Assembly (NCBI GenBank): GCA_948146395.1
Contig: OX411544.1
Span: 53,025,933 to 53,089,932, forward strand
Source of the DNA: Fragum whitleyi
Taxonomy: Eukaryota > Mollusca > Bivalvia > Cardiida > Cardiidae
Direction: 5' to 3'
Length of the DNA stretch: 64,000 bases
A program made the translations under genes and the position numbers. Positions 45,301 to 56,901 of the stretch are shown here, one piece after another. The notes below the pieces were generated by a model that did not search any database, was not told the origin of the DNA, and saw only the letters and a list, made by a program, of their open reading frames with translations. Numbering within the stretch: the stretch's first letter is position 1; every line of letters begins with the position of its first letter.

Positions 45301-47663
45301 AACTTTTGAAAACTTGAACTAGACTGGAAAGCCTACCAATAAGAGACATCTTTAGCTGCTCTCAGATTTCTTCAGAGTCATTTTTTTTTTTTGTCATGAT
45401 TTTTCATGACTTTATCTTTTTTTTATTGATTTTCCAGTGCAAAAGTTAAGATTTAATATGAAATTAGGCAAAGCCTAGAAAACGGGCGAAAGAAAAAAAC
45501 ATTTGTAATGAGACATTTACTGACTGGTGACCACATCTTGCCACATACCATTTCTTGCAAATTAAACGGTTTCAGAAATGGTATGCACTGATAATCCCTC
45601 TCCAGTCACTAGGCCTAAGTTTTTTCTGTCTTTTCTGTTAAGGGTGCCTGTCAGTTAGCCATATCCACAAATCCAGTTGGTGTCTATGTGGCAGCTTAAA
45701 GTGTCCATTGAATTATCACACAATTTTATTGGTGTAATTGACATTGCAATTTATACCTAATTAAGTATAATTTTAAAAATGAAGCACTTTTTGCAAATTG
45801 CAAGTTTTTAAAGAGATGGCACCATGTAGATGCTTTAATCTCATTAACATTACAGAGACATCACACAAAACCATACAATATTTTTCTTGTATATTTTTGA
45901 ACAACCTATGGTCCCTGTATACAGGTAGTTATCTTAAATTGCTGAATTCTCTTATTTAGATTAATCATCTATATATTGGGACCACTAGAATACCTTGTGA
46001 ATGCTGCGCGAACACATCAAGAGCACCTTAAATGAATTATTATAAGATAGAAGTTATTGTTCTTGATAACTATCAGGTAAATAGTGGCAGATCTACACCA
46101 CAATAAGAAAATGTGAATTATATTGTGAGTGGTGGCACTGCTGTGCAACTAATATAAGCATGTCAACTTAAAAGACATGGCAAACATATGAAATTCGCTT
46201 TTAATGAAGCCACAACCATCTGTTTATGAGTATAAGCACACTAACAACTCAGTAAGAAATACAGCAATGTGTTAACACATTTTTTCATACAAGAAATATA
46301 AATATATATCTATAGTATATTGAATTGCTATTTTAGATTTATAATAGATAAAAATATTTATTGGAAGAGAATATTTTGATACATAGGATAACATTTTATT
46401 TCTTATTAATAAATGGATTCCAACCAAGGATAATTAACCATAAATTCTAGAGGTTGTTAACTGTTTGGTCACATTGAATCAAGACAGTAGTGAAAAAGAA
46501 GCCTCAAAGTAGTTGGCTTCACATATAAACAGTTGTTCACCAGTATGTCTGTCTTTCTTAGTTGTTCTATATTTCTCCAGATTTGTCAAAATTGAATAAA
46601 GATGTTATCATCTGCATTAAAAGCTATGATTAATGTATCTTCTTTGTTTTGTTCCTTTTTATTAGAGGGCCTGTGTAAACAATACACCAAGGTCCAGTCA
46701 TCACCTTGGTGTCTTTTCTCTTTGGTGTTGTTGTGGTTTTGGGCACCCATATGCAATGCTCTTGTTTGATTATACCAGTACATGTATATATTTTTAATTG
46801 TACCTTGTACATAGTTGAAATTTGAAACACAAAAAGCGGGACAAATTTTTCATTTATCAGATTTCTAGGTAAACAGTATTAGTATAATTAAATGAAATTA
46901 ACCAATGTCAATTGATCCTATTTGCAATGTTTCCTTTTACCTTTACCTACAAAATACTGCTATTTGTTGCTATATAGCATAGCAATTAAAATCAGGAGAA
47001 TGAGAAAACTTTAGATATACAATTTCTTTATTTTAGACAACATTTTTTATGTAAGTAGCTGATATTAAAAATATATCTATGTTTTTGTAAGTCTACATCT
47101 TCTTCTAATTTGGAAAATTCAGAATTTGTTCATCTGTAAATGGCTTCATACAGCACTTTATAACAACCTCTTATTTTGAGTCAATGCTTAATTGTCCATG
47201 TTTATGGCTAAAACTAAGTAGATCTAATGCACCAGGTTACTATAAGCTTTAGCCTTAAAATTGCCGAGATCAAAAGCAATGCAGAAAGACTTTAAACTCA
47301 TGGCCATTGCTCATAATTAGCTTTCTATGTAAACATAAAAAAGACCAAAACAAACAATCCTTTGTAAGTACAATTAGTTTGGTTTCTTTGGGCAAGCAAT
47401 TTTCCCCTTCCAACATTTTCCAGACTTTAGTGCCTGTTCTAGACATTCAAAAATGGAACTAATCTAAATAAAGTATAGGATAAATGTGTTTTCTTTTTTT
47501 TTTCTGTATTGAAATTTGTGAATTTGATATTTTTTGAAAATACTAAAATCAATTTGATAATGGGTGATTAAAAATTTCTTGAAGACAGAAGCTGTTTTTT
47601 TTTTGTTTGTTTTTTGTTTTTTTTTGTCAAAAAATGCATAGACTGAAGATATTTTTTCTAGTC
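45301..47663. other. AT-rich DNA, no gene recognised
   Basis: An imperfect palindrome near 45545-45585 (CATACCATTTCT..AGAAATGGTATG) is the only structure noted. Minus frames at 46586-46830 have no domain content. Confidence 0.4.
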
Positions 47664-47673
47664 TAAAGGTTAC

Positions 47674-47721
47674 CTTCCTGGAACCTGGAAGTACAGGAAT
47701 ACTGGAGTGCCACCTCTGCAT
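47674..47721 (-). CDS. Possible tiny first coding exon, unknown gene
   Basis: Minus strand: ATG (47719-47721) opens exactly 16 codons (MQRWHSSIPVLPGSRK) to a donor-like GTAACC. A full TGACGTCA lies 23 bp upstream. No homology recognised; it could be chance. Confidence 0.2.
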
Positions 47722-47743
47722 CAATATTCAGAATGAGGCTCGG

Positions 47744-47751
47744 TGACGTCA
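47744..47751. promoter_or_regulatory. Full palindromic CRE (TGACGTCA)
   Basis: Eight-base CRE/ATF site in a small CpG-containing patch beside the possible exon above. Confidence 0.35.
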
Positions 47752-48520
47752 CTGTTTTAAATGTAAACATTTTTTGAACTTGAATTTTCTGCCGTCGAAG
47801 AGGTTACATAAAATCACTTTTTGACGAATAATTGAAGAAATGACTGCTAAATTTTGTTTTCCTTATTTAAAAAAAGATTTTCTTGGATGTAGGTTGACTG
47901 TATTGTAGATCTAAAAACCTTCTTTAAAGCAATTTTTGATAACCAGTCGGAAATTTGTTGTTGTTGTTGCAAAAAATTAGACTGTGTCTCGAAATACCGT
48001 CACAGTTCTTGTCACATGGAAAAGCCTTGTTTCAGAATTATGGGCAGAATTAGGTACATTTTCAGTCCCAATTCTTGTTTTGGGTGTAAAATCTAAATCA
48101 AATTCATTGAACTGGAATTGATGACTAAGATTTTCTCTTGGGTTTGAAATTTTTTCTTTAACATTTTCTTGGAAGGGAGTTTGTACTTTAGGTATTTCAG
48201 TGAAACTGAAATTAAACTTGGTAATTATTATTAATATTCACTTATAAAAGATGATTTTATGAAGTAAAATCTAAGAATGATATAATACAAGGCATACATT
48301 TATTATCAAATGAATGAAATTCATATTGAAGATGTAAAAATTGTTTCATCATTATGGGTATTTTCATTTGGTAAAATTTGTATGCCTATAAGTCCCCCCT
48401 TTGAAGTGACTTGATGTTATCCCAATTCAAACCAAAACATTAAGTCTTTTAATATTGCTAGAATCATTGTATAAATGATTGGACAAGTTATTAATCTCAA
48501 GAGCATTCTAGTCTCTACCA
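47752..48520. other. AT-rich DNA, nothing recognised
   Basis: No gene or repeat boundary seen. Confidence 0.4.
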
Positions 48521-48524
48521 TTAA

Positions 48525-48762
48525 CCCTTGTCATGCTGAATAAAAAACCTTTGCAAAAATACATTGAAATCAAAGCACTTAAAGCATTGACAGCACAAAC
48601 TGTGAGTCAGTGTTTATTTTAACAATATTACTTTTTATTTTTTCTGATTTAAAAGGAAAATCAGGTGGTATTAACTAAGATCAGATTGCACATATGTGCA
48701 GGCTGATCTTTGGCTATACCTCTTGCCAAAGCAGGAATATTCCGGGTTCAGCATGACAAGGG
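48525..48762. mobile_element. 238-bp piggyBac-like MITE, H family copy 1
   Basis: TTAA at 48521-48524 and 48763-48766. TIRs CCCTTGTCATGCTGAA / TTCAGCATGACAAGGG. Interior includes GATCAGATTGCACATATGTG-CAGGCTGATC. Confidence 0.8.
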
Positions 48763-48931
48763 TTAACCTAATTTTATCTGATTTTAGCAAAACAATAAAT
48801 TCGAACACTATTCTTTTTTGAAAATGCATCATTTGTTTTTCTGCTAAACCTGCTATGGTAGGGGCACAATTATGCTGTCTGCTCTCAATCTTCTTCATCT
48901 GATGTTCCCTATGACCAAGCATTGGTTCTAT

Positions 48932-49470
48932 AACAAGAAAATTGCCTATGGGTGCCTATGCTTGGCTCACAATTGATTTCTTGATGGTGGATGAAAATTT
49001 AAGTCGAAAAAGGACATAATTTACACAAATTCTCCTAGAGTTAATCCCCTTGATAGTATAGATTTCTCCTTTTATGATAAACCTGTGTAAAGTTTCAAAT
49101 TGTATATTATGCCCATCTATATCCCAACATTCAATGGCTCAGCACCAAACTGTTGGAACTGTCCATGTTAGAAGGCAGTTTCAACTGTTTTGTGCTGAAC
49201 CATAAAAATTTAGCAAACAAATCAAAATTTATTATAGTGAGCTTTATATAGCTCAATCCACACATATAGACACACCTAGAGTTAATCCCCTTGTTAGTAT
49301 AGCATTCATGGTAAACATCTGTGCAAAGTTTCAAATGAATGCCTTCAGAAGAACTAGAGATATTACAAGATATCAAAGTTTTTAAACAACAACAACAAAA
49401 ATGACGACGACAATGCCAAGGCTATAGCAATTCCTAAGGTTTTCACTAAAAATAGCAGGGGTAAAAAAAG
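48932..49470 (+). mobile_element. E-type HINE-like copy with nested G MITE
   Basis: Starts ACAAGAAAATTGCCTATGGG-TGCCTATGCTTGGCTC. Body has GAGTTAATCCCCTTGATAGT and GCCTTCAGAAGAACTAGAGA. It ends GGCTATAGCAATTCCTAAGG and AGCAGGGGTAAAAA. The G MITE at 49134-49203 splits it. Body words repeat on both sides of the MITE. Confidence 0.55.
49134..49203. mobile_element. Palindromic MITE, G family copy 5
   Basis: ATGGCTCAGCACCAAACTGT.. and its inverse ending TTTTGTGCTGAACCAT. Confidence 0.65.
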
Positions 49471-50404
49471 AATATCTGCTGCACTCAGTGCACTGGCCAA
49501 AGATTTCAGTACTTCGAGTGCTCTTTTCCCTTTGATTTAAAAGAAATTTATTGTTACATTCAACCAATATGACAGTCGACAAAAATTGAAATTGACAAAA
49601 TGGAATTTCGACAAAATGTCATGGACCCGACGAATCCAGTATAACCCCCTCATCTTAGTAGGTGGGGAGTGTGCAAGTCATCTGCAGCATGTTCATCATT
49701 TGAAATGAAAATGTCCAATGGTTAAATTGCATCTTGAAAAGTTTTGAGTAAAGCTTGCAGATAAATCAAAGGCAGAGACTAATACACCAAGATAAAGTTA
49801 GAGAGAGAATAGTGATACACTATTCAATTAGTGAGAAGGATAATAGTGTGTATTATAACAGATCCACATCCAGAACAGATAATATGTATAAACTTCAGGA
49901 TAGCAGAATGCCCTATAAACTTCAAAATCAAGAATTGAATCTAGAATGAAGAATTCTCTGATTTAAATTCATGACAGAAAAAATGCCACACTATAATTGT
50001 GTGCTGAATAGTGGATAAAAAGTTGGGAGTTATCCCTCATTGATAGTATAGGTTAAATTGCTCTTGATGGTGAACATGTGTGCCAATGATCGAGTGAATG
50101 TCTTTAGTGCTACTTAAGTATAGAAACATAAAAAAATGTCAAATACTCTGTAAAAATCGACCAACAATGATGCCAAGGCTTTTACAATACCTGGGTTTTT
50201 TGTCCATTAAGCTAGGTTAAGATCTATTGTCCTTGGGCGTGCACAGTATTCCATAAATATGAGAGGAATGATACAAGCACATTTCATGTCAATTTTACAA
50301 AAGTAGACAGAGTTTTCCACCAGAAAAAGTGCAAACCTTCTGCCTGTCAGAATGGACAGTCCCCCTGGACACTAAGGGTGATCACATAATTGTAACCCTT
50401 ACAG
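49471..50404. other. AT-rich DNA with E-type fragments
   Basis: Near 50020-50220 there are diverged E words (TTATCCCTCATTGATAGTAT; GCCAAGGCTTTTACAATACC). The 64-codon plus frame at 49755-49949 has no recognisable domain. Confidence 0.4.
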
Positions 50405-50407
50405 AAA

Positions 50408-50680
50408 TACAAGAGGACCATGATGGACCTATACCACTCATCTTTGTATCTTTGTCTAAATTAAGAATTATCAAATTTTACAGCAAAAGTCGTAATTGTA
50501 CATATAAGAATCAGGAGGCCACTAGAGTGTAAACAAAAAATTGTCATTAAGGTCATTTTTCCCCATGATATCAAATTTATCCCACCTATTTTCAGTCCTT
50601 GTGACCTGACAAACATTCAAGTTTCATGAAGATTGGACCCTGTTTTCGGCCTCCAGAGTGTAAACAAGAACATTGAGCTG
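50408..50680 (+). mobile_element. A-type HINE-like 5' fragment
   Basis: ACAAGAGGACCATGATGGAC start and one to two units (TTTCATGAAGATTGGACC), then lost. Confidence 0.55.
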
Positions 50681-50749
50681 TCAGACTGGACTGCTATAAG
50701 CTAGACTATTCCTAGTGTTGGATAATAACAGCAAATCAATATCGACTTT

Positions 50750-51430
50750 GGAAAATTCAATTAAATGAAAGTCAAGAGAAAAGAATCTTTGTCTAGAGGC
50801 TGATGTTTTGGTCACATAAGCATGTGCGAAGTTTCAAAGCAGCAGCTTAAGTAGAAATAGAAATAATAAACAATAGTTGCACATAAAAACTTAACCAAGA
50901 ATTTCTAAGTTCAAAATGGTTTAGAATTCCACTAAATTGAAAATCAGAGTATTGAATCTTAGTGTAGAGTCTAATTTCATGGTAACGTAAGCATGTGCAA
51001 AGTTTCCAAGCAATAGCTTAGAAATAGAGATATAACTGATTATTTGATATACAACATGTGCACGTAAAAACTTAACCAGGAATTTCTAAGTCCGAAAAGG
51101 GTTAAAATCCAAATAAATTTGATATCAGAGTAATGAATCTTTTTCTGTGGGCTATTATTATGGTCAAGGAGCGAGTGCAAAGTTTCTAAGCAATAGCTAA
51201 GGTAGAAACAGAAATATTACAGTTATACATCAGTTGCAAGAAAAAACTTAACCAAGATTTCTAATTATTGAAAAGGTTTGAAATTCCACTAAATTCAATA
51301 TCAGAGTAATGAATCTTTATCTAGAGGCTGATATTATAGTCACAGAAGTATGTGCAAAGTTTTAAAGCAATAGCTTTAGTAGAAACAGAGATTTTAAACA
51401 CTTGCACATAAAAACTTAAATAAAGCATTA
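50750..51430 (+). repeat. Tandem repeat of about 175 bp, four copies
   Basis: GTGCAAAGTTTCAAAGCAAT-like cores at about 50824, 50994, 51175 and 51352, each followed by AGTAGAAACAGA and ACATAAAAACTTAACCAAG. This looks like a HINE core array lacking termini. Confidence 0.6.
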
Positions 51431-51612
51431 CGCCAATTTAACACCTTCACCCAGGTGACCAGAATAGCACCCAATTCTTGGAAAGGCAAAATATGTCATT
51501 AAGGCCCCTTTTCCCATGAAAAAGCACGGATCCTTCCCATTTTCAATATGGTTCATCCTTGTGACCTGACAAACATTCTAACCAAGTATCATGAAGATTG
51601 GAACATATTTGT

Positions 51613-51625
51613 GGCCTTTAGATGG
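51613..51625 (+). repeat. 13-bp SINE target duplication, left
   Basis: GGCCTTTAGATGG, repeated exactly at 51904-51916. Confidence 0.85.
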
Positions 51626-51903
51626 TTTTATTGATTGAATGGGGTTTTACGCCGCTTTCAACATTGTTTCAGTTATATCGCGGCGGCCGGAGCACCTAAC
51701 AATGGATTCCTGGTATTTCTCACGCCAGTACTACCATTACATCCTTTCCTAGCCTCCGACTGCTATTTCACATAGGTTTACGATTATCTACCCATTGGTG
51801 AAAGACAAACGTCGGAAAGGATATTTGCCGCCACCGGGGATCGAACCCACGACTTCCAGATTGGAAGTCTTATGCCTAACCAACTGCGCTATGGTGGCGG
51901 CTC
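51626..51903 (-). mobile_element. tRNA-derived SINE, full length
   Basis: On the minus strand the 5' end (about 51830-51901) folds as a degenerate tRNA. The acceptor arm GCCGCCACC pairs with GGTGGCGGC. There is an A-box TAGCGCAGTTGG (51880-51891), a GACTTCC/GGAAGTC anticodon arm, and a B-box GGTTCGATCC (51838-51847). It is followed by a body with TCCGACG and TTTCAGTTATATCGCGG-like sequence reading into an AT-rich 3' end. Exact 13-bp flanking duplications confirm retroposition. The RUDI/V-SINE group described in molluscs is a candidate; not verified. Confidence 0.85.
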
Positions 51904-51916
51904 GGCCTTTAGATGG
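51904..51916 (+). repeat. 13-bp SINE target duplication, right
   Basis: Exact copy of 51613-51625. Confidence 0.85.
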
Positions 51917-52639
51917 TAAACAAGAAAATGTTCAATAAGGCCCATTTTCCCGTGATATTACATTGATCTTTCCCATTTTCAATAGGGTTCATCCTTGTGA
52001 CCTGACAAACATTCTGACCAAGTTTCATGAAGATTGGATTATGTTTGTGGCCTCTAGAGGGTAAACAAGAAAATTGTCATTATAGCCCCTTTTCCTATGA
52101 AATAGCACAGATCTTTCCCATTTTGATTAGGGTTCATCCTTGTGAGCTGACAAATATTCTGACCAATTTTTATGAAGATTGGGCCATATTTGTGGCCTGA
52201 AGAGAGCTTTCAAGAAAAATGTCATTAAAGCACGGTTTCCAATGATATGGCATGGATCCTTCTCATTTTCAATAAGGTTAATTCTTGTGACCTGACAAAC
52301 ATTCTGACCAAGTTTCATGTAGATTGGACCATATTTGTGGCCTCTAGAGTGTAAACAAGAAAAATTTTAATAAGGCCCCTTTTCCTGTGATATGACATGG
52401 ATCCTTCCCATTTTCAAGAGGGTTCATCCTTGTGATCTGACAAACATTTTGAACAAGTTTCATGAAGATTGGACCATATTTGTGGCCTTAAGAGGGTTAA
52501 CAAGAAAATTGTCAATAAGGGTCCTTTTCCCGTGATATGGTATGGATCTTTCTCTCTTTCAAGAGACTTCAACCTTGTGACCTGAAAACACTCTGACTAA
52601 AATTCATGAAGAATTCATGAAAGATTCATATGATATTAC

Positions 52640-52918
52640 TTGAAAAGGGGCCTTAATGACAATTTTTCTTGTTTACACTGAAGAGGCCACAAATATGGTC
52701 CAACATCATAAAACTTGGTCAGAAAGTTGGTCATGTCACAAGGAAGAACCCTATTGAAAATAAAAAGGATTCACATGATATCATAGAGGGGCCTTAGTGA
52801 CAATTTTCTTAATAACACTCTCAAGACCACAAATCATAAAAGTACAATGATGATTTTTGCTGGAAAATTTGATAAAGATACAGAGGTTAGTGATATAGGA
52901 CCATCATAGTCCTCTTGT
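52640..52918 (-). mobile_element. A-type HINE-like 5' fragment, inverted relative to its neighbour
   Basis: Read on minus, it starts ACAAGAGGACTATGATGGTC and enters the A body. With 51485-52620 it forms a large inverted pair. Confidence 0.6.
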
Positions 52919-52924
52919 CAAATG

Positions 52925-53210
52925 TTTGGGCATAAAAAAGCACCATCTGAATGTCCCTTGGCTAATGAGTGCTAGAAATTGGAAAGAGGACAGCTTACAG
53001 GTGCTTACACTCTGCCATTTTTGTGCTGGATAGTGGATAAGAAATCTAACAAAAGGGGCATAATTCACACAAAATACATGCAGAATTATCTCCCTGAATA
53101 GAACAGGTTGCTGTTTTGATAGTCTATATGTGTTCCAAGCTTCCAGCGAACCCATTCAGAAGAACCAGAAATTTCTCAAAATGTCAAAGCTTTTGCACAA
53201 CAACGATAAT
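52925..53210 (+). mobile_element. E-type HINE-like fragment
   Basis: AAGCACCATCTGAATGTCCC, AAAGGGGCATAATTCACACA and GAAATTTCTCAAAATGTCAA match E units in order; no terminus. Confidence 0.45.
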
Positions 53211-53289
53211 CAAAGTACTGAAAGTACTGATAAGTTGGAATGCGTTCGAGAGACGGTGACCTCAAGCTACTTACGAAGCTGACGCCTCC

Positions 53290-53345
53290 CGCCCACCACA
53301 GTTGATTACATAATACGTATCGTCTTTTGACGGGCGTATATAAAT
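53290..53345. mobile_element. K-like terminal motif fragment
   Basis: TACATAATACGTATCGTCTTTTGACGGGCGTATA is a hairpin ending like the K-type terminus (ACCCTTCGGGCGTATA). The surrounding 150 bp is unassigned. Confidence 0.35.
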
Positions 53346-53421
53346 CAATGTATTTCAACACCGAGAGACGCTTAAACCTCTGAATCACTATACAGGCCTG
53401 AATCTGGTGAAAAAAAAATGA

Positions 53422-53968
53422 TAACAAGAGGGCAAGAATGACCCTAAACCTCCCACCTGAATTCGATTGGTCCAATGGATCATATCCAAGAAACTTTCTA
53501 GCAAAGATTCATTCAAATTTGCCTAATTGTTGAAGAGAAGACATAATTCGAATTATAACAAGTCATAATAGAACCTGTCAACCCTTTCATTACAGAGGAG
53601 ACTCAAAATTAGCCCTACCCTGCCACGCCCATATTTATGGGCTAATGACAATTTTGCCAACAATATTTAAAGTGGGTCATCAAAGGAACATTCTTGTAAA
53701 GTTTGATTGAAATCTTCTCAGTGGTTCAGGAGGAGATGTCGTTCAAAGATTTTGGGCTCAAAATAAGCCCCGCCCCGCCATACCCATATTCATTGGCCAA
53801 TTAGAATATAGCGACAATTTTGAAGAGGGTCACATTCTGGCAAAATTTCATTGAAATTGGCCCAAAGGTTTAGGAGAAGAAGAAGTCTTAAGAAAGTTGA
53901 CGACGGACGACGGAGTCAGGGTGATCCTTAAAGCTCCCCTTGAGCACGTTGTGCTCAGGTGAGCTAAA
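53422..53968 (+). mobile_element. HINE with GCCCC-body and A-type termini
   Basis: ATAACAAGAGGGCAAGAATG start, AAAATAAGCCCCGCCCCGCC body, short GACGACGGACGACGGAG tract, end CTTGAGCACGTTGTGCTCAG-GTGAGCTAAAA. Confidence 0.7.
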
Positions 53969-53969
53969 A

Positions 53970-54529
53970 AAGAAGAAAATGATACGGACCATACAGCCGT
54001 CTAATGGACGCACAGGGGAACACTTATATACTCAAAACATTTTTTATATTATTTTTCGAATGACTTCAGCTCCATTTGAGTTATCATTTACACTTTAAAT
54101 TAGATGTGTCGCAACAAGTGATTTGTCCATGATGAAAAGATATTTTTGCAGGGAAGTCTTTTACTTCATGAGTTGGAACCTCAAGACAATTTTTGGACGA
54201 AGTTCAATTGTGATTTCGACCTTTGTGACTCCAAAATTGGGCACTTTCTCGGGTCATTGACAAATTTTATGATTTGGGTCAATTAGTTGTTCAGTTAGAG
54301 TGGAAACTGTTAACTGTTTAAATTTACTGATAACCGTGACATGTATGACCCCGAAATATTTGGGCATTTCTTTGGGTCATGGGCAATATTTGTGTAAAGT
54401 TTCGTTATTGCAGGTCAATTGCTTCTCCGTTTATTTAGCGGAAAGCAAAAGGTCAATGGACTGAGAGACAGACATGATGAAATCAATTTCTTTAATGCTT
54501 TTCGGTGGTTTATCAAGAAATAACGGTAG
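53970..54529. other. No gene recognised
   Basis: Diverged HINE-like wording (GTGACTCCAAAATTGGGCAC) near 54.2-54.4 kb; nothing coding. Confidence 0.4.
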
Positions 54530-54860
54530 ATTATCACTTGATAAACTCACCGCAAAAGCAGTGAAATTATCAAAATCTTATACCCTGCTTTTGTGCATTT
54601 CATCCTATCTGACGTCATCTATGCGGGGCGAAATAAGTGACGTCACAATGAACGTTGCATGGTAATCACGCGCAAAATGACGCGCTTTACGAAAATATGT
54701 CCTAGAAATTTCACATTTTGTCTCATTTTTGCATTAAAGAAATAGAATAATCGTTTGCTTTTCGAGTAAGATCGATAAATATTTCATTTCATGAAAAACA
54801 AAAGCTCTGCCACTCGTGAAAATATAGCTTTTGTTGCGGTTTGATGTGGAATGAGTGAGC
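54530..54860 (+). repeat. Dispersed repeat N, copy 2
   Basis: Matches 40650-40965 in order (GATAAACTCACCGCAAAAGC, CAGTGAAATTATCAAAATCT, GAAAATATAGCTTTTG). It includes two TGACGTCA/ACGTCA-type sites near 54610-54645. Confidence 0.5.
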
Positions 54861-55600
54861 GGAGGGAGTTTTGAGTGAAATTTAAAGGAGGGAATCCAGT
54901 GTCGCTTATTTTGTTCAGGATGAACAAAATTAGCGATATATAAAACCCGTATAAAATATGCATAAACGTTCAATCAATAGCTTTCTATATCGTCAAGAAC
55001 CAATCAGACGCTTTAAATTTAAATTATGTCAGTGAAATCGCGAATTGGTTCTTGCTTAATTCATTTTGAATGTCATGTTGAGCTTATTTTTTTAATAACT
55101 TTGAGCGTTTTTGAATGGTTTGAGTGAGTGTTTTGAATGAATCAATGGAGCGATGAGTGAGCGATTAAGAATGTTTTTTATTGAGATGAATGTCAATTTC
55201 ACGATGTAACTAACTGTATGGTGGTGCTCTTAAACGTGTTGATGTGTAAGAATGTGAAGAAAACAAGTTGAACTAGTTGGTTAGTTTCAAATGGCAAATT
55301 GTCTTGGTGATAAATGCAATTGGACAAAGATATTCATAATCAATTAAAGATATGCTTTCAAGGGTTTGTGTGAATGAGTATTTGGTTTTTACAACGAAAC
55401 ATTCATGTAGATAACTGAAATATGACGAAAAAAAACGACAATATGTTGCAAAAATATTTATTCACTTTAAAAGCGTATCATTCCTTTAAGAAAGTATTTT
55501 TATTTCGTAGTTTAGACGGGATTTACAATATAACACCTTGTCAAAAGAAAGTCGTTCAGAAAGAGAAACTATACCTTTAAAAGAAGCTATAACATAATAC
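54861..55600. other. No gene recognised
   Basis: Contains GAGTGAG/TGAATG-rich wording near 54.85-55.15 kb; nothing assigned. Confidence 0.4.
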
Positions 55601-55607
55601 TACGAAA

Positions 55608-55735
55608 AACAGGTCGCGACCTTACCAAATAAGCAGATCACGTGGTTGGTCTGTGCTATTGCCACAATACTGAGAAAACAGATCGCGACATTTCCAAATA
55701 AGCAGATCACGTGATTGGCTAGTGCTATTGTCAAT
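55608..55735 (+). repeat. 68-bp tandem duplication with CACGTG/CCAAT-like core
   Basis: Two copies of CAAATAAGCAGATCACGTG-(G/A)TTGG, 68 bp apart, each preceded by TCGCGAC. Confidence 0.6.
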
Positions 55736-56109
55736 GCTGACCTTATTGGACTTGACTTATCACATGATTCCCAAATATGGTAATGCAAACATGTGATACT
55801 AATATATTCGTACGCGATTTTCAATGAATATCGTTTAAAACATAAATTAGCGTGTTAATAATATACGTGAAGTGATAGTTGTGTAATTGTACAGCATTAT
55901 TACTTTTTGATGAAATAAACTGTATGTCTTTGTCAAGTTGAGATATACAAAATAGGCCGAAGTGTATTCACATCCTGTTCACGTGATATGTGTTCTCAAG
56001 AAACCCGAAATGAAATTATCTTGTGTTCATTTTGCGGTTTTGTTAAATCTAAGTTGGAATTGCTCCGCATTCCAACTTAAAAACGACAACACCAAGGCTA
56101 TAGCAATAC

Positions 56110-56585
56110 CTCTGACTCATTCGGAACATCACTCGGCCATTTCCGTAAACTGCAACAAACCTCAAATGTATGTAAGGCAGATGGGTATGTAACAAAATCG
56201 TGCATTTTGTTAGGCTTAAACAGAGTTAGAAAAACTACTTCTGTAGATTTATATCTTTTACAGTAAATAACGGCTGAAAAATCTTAATTTTTGAGAATGA
56301 CGAATCATTCTCAAAAATTAAGATTTTTTCAGCTGTTATTTAAGAATCTAAAGATGTTTATATTAGGATACGATGGTTTCATGTCAGTGACTTAAACAAG
56401 TAGCGTTGGTAACGACGAATGTTTTCACTCACAGTTTCGAGGGCTAAGGCCATTTAAACTGACGTCATCGAGTTTTTCCAAGGGTTTTCCCCGTAATTTT
56501 TGAAAATAGTCTGTCTATGTTTTTCGAGGTTGATTGTGAGATTGGCAGAGTGGTGTTCCGAATGACCTCGGATTTTCTCCATAAA
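56110..56585 (+). repeat. Duplicated 0.5-kb segment P, copy 1
   Basis: GGAACATCACTCGGCCATTT.. through GAGATTGGCAGAGTGGTGTT matches 58935-59705 in the same order. It contains a 65-bp hairpin (about 56272-56336, core TCTTAATTTTTGAGAATGAC). Confidence 0.65.
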
Positions 56586-56594
56586 AGGCAAAAC

Positions 56595-56815
56595 ACAAAA
56601 TCTAAGTAGAACAAGATAAGTTTGTGTAACACATATGGTAATATTTTAAAACTTAGACCTTGACACATAATCTTGACCTTGGTACCTGCAGACGCATATC
56701 AATGTGATCTATTATCATGCCAAATATGGGCATTAAATTGTAATGGCGATGTAAAGTTTTTTTGTTCATTTCTCTAACAGGCAGAAAGACAGACAAACAA
56801 CAGTAAAACAAAAAA
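56595..56815 (+). mobile_element. D-type HINE-like element, diverged
   Basis: AACAAGATAAGTTTGTGTAA start, ATCTTGACCTTGGTACCTGC body, GACAGACAAACAACAG tract. The GGGGGCAT end is lost. Confidence 0.5.
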
Positions 56816-56901
56816 ACAGGTTCCTTAATATTTTTCAATGCTGGCCCCCTTACAGAAATAAAATTTGCTGCTAACTAATCTGTTTGCGAGAACAGTTAGT
56901 A

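Larger units (their letters stand above)
51485..52620 (+). mobile_element. A-type HINE-like body, interrupted by a SINE
   Basis: Units with CCTTCCCATTTTCAATAGGG and AAGTTTCATGAAGATTGGAC recur about six times. No 3' hairpin. Beyond 52620 the same family continues in opposite orientation. Confidence 0.65.

Noticed and set aside
51826..51903. A functional tRNA gene
   Set aside because: The A and B boxes are good, but the T-arm and anticodon loop are degenerate and the unit is the head of a SINE with 13-bp duplications.
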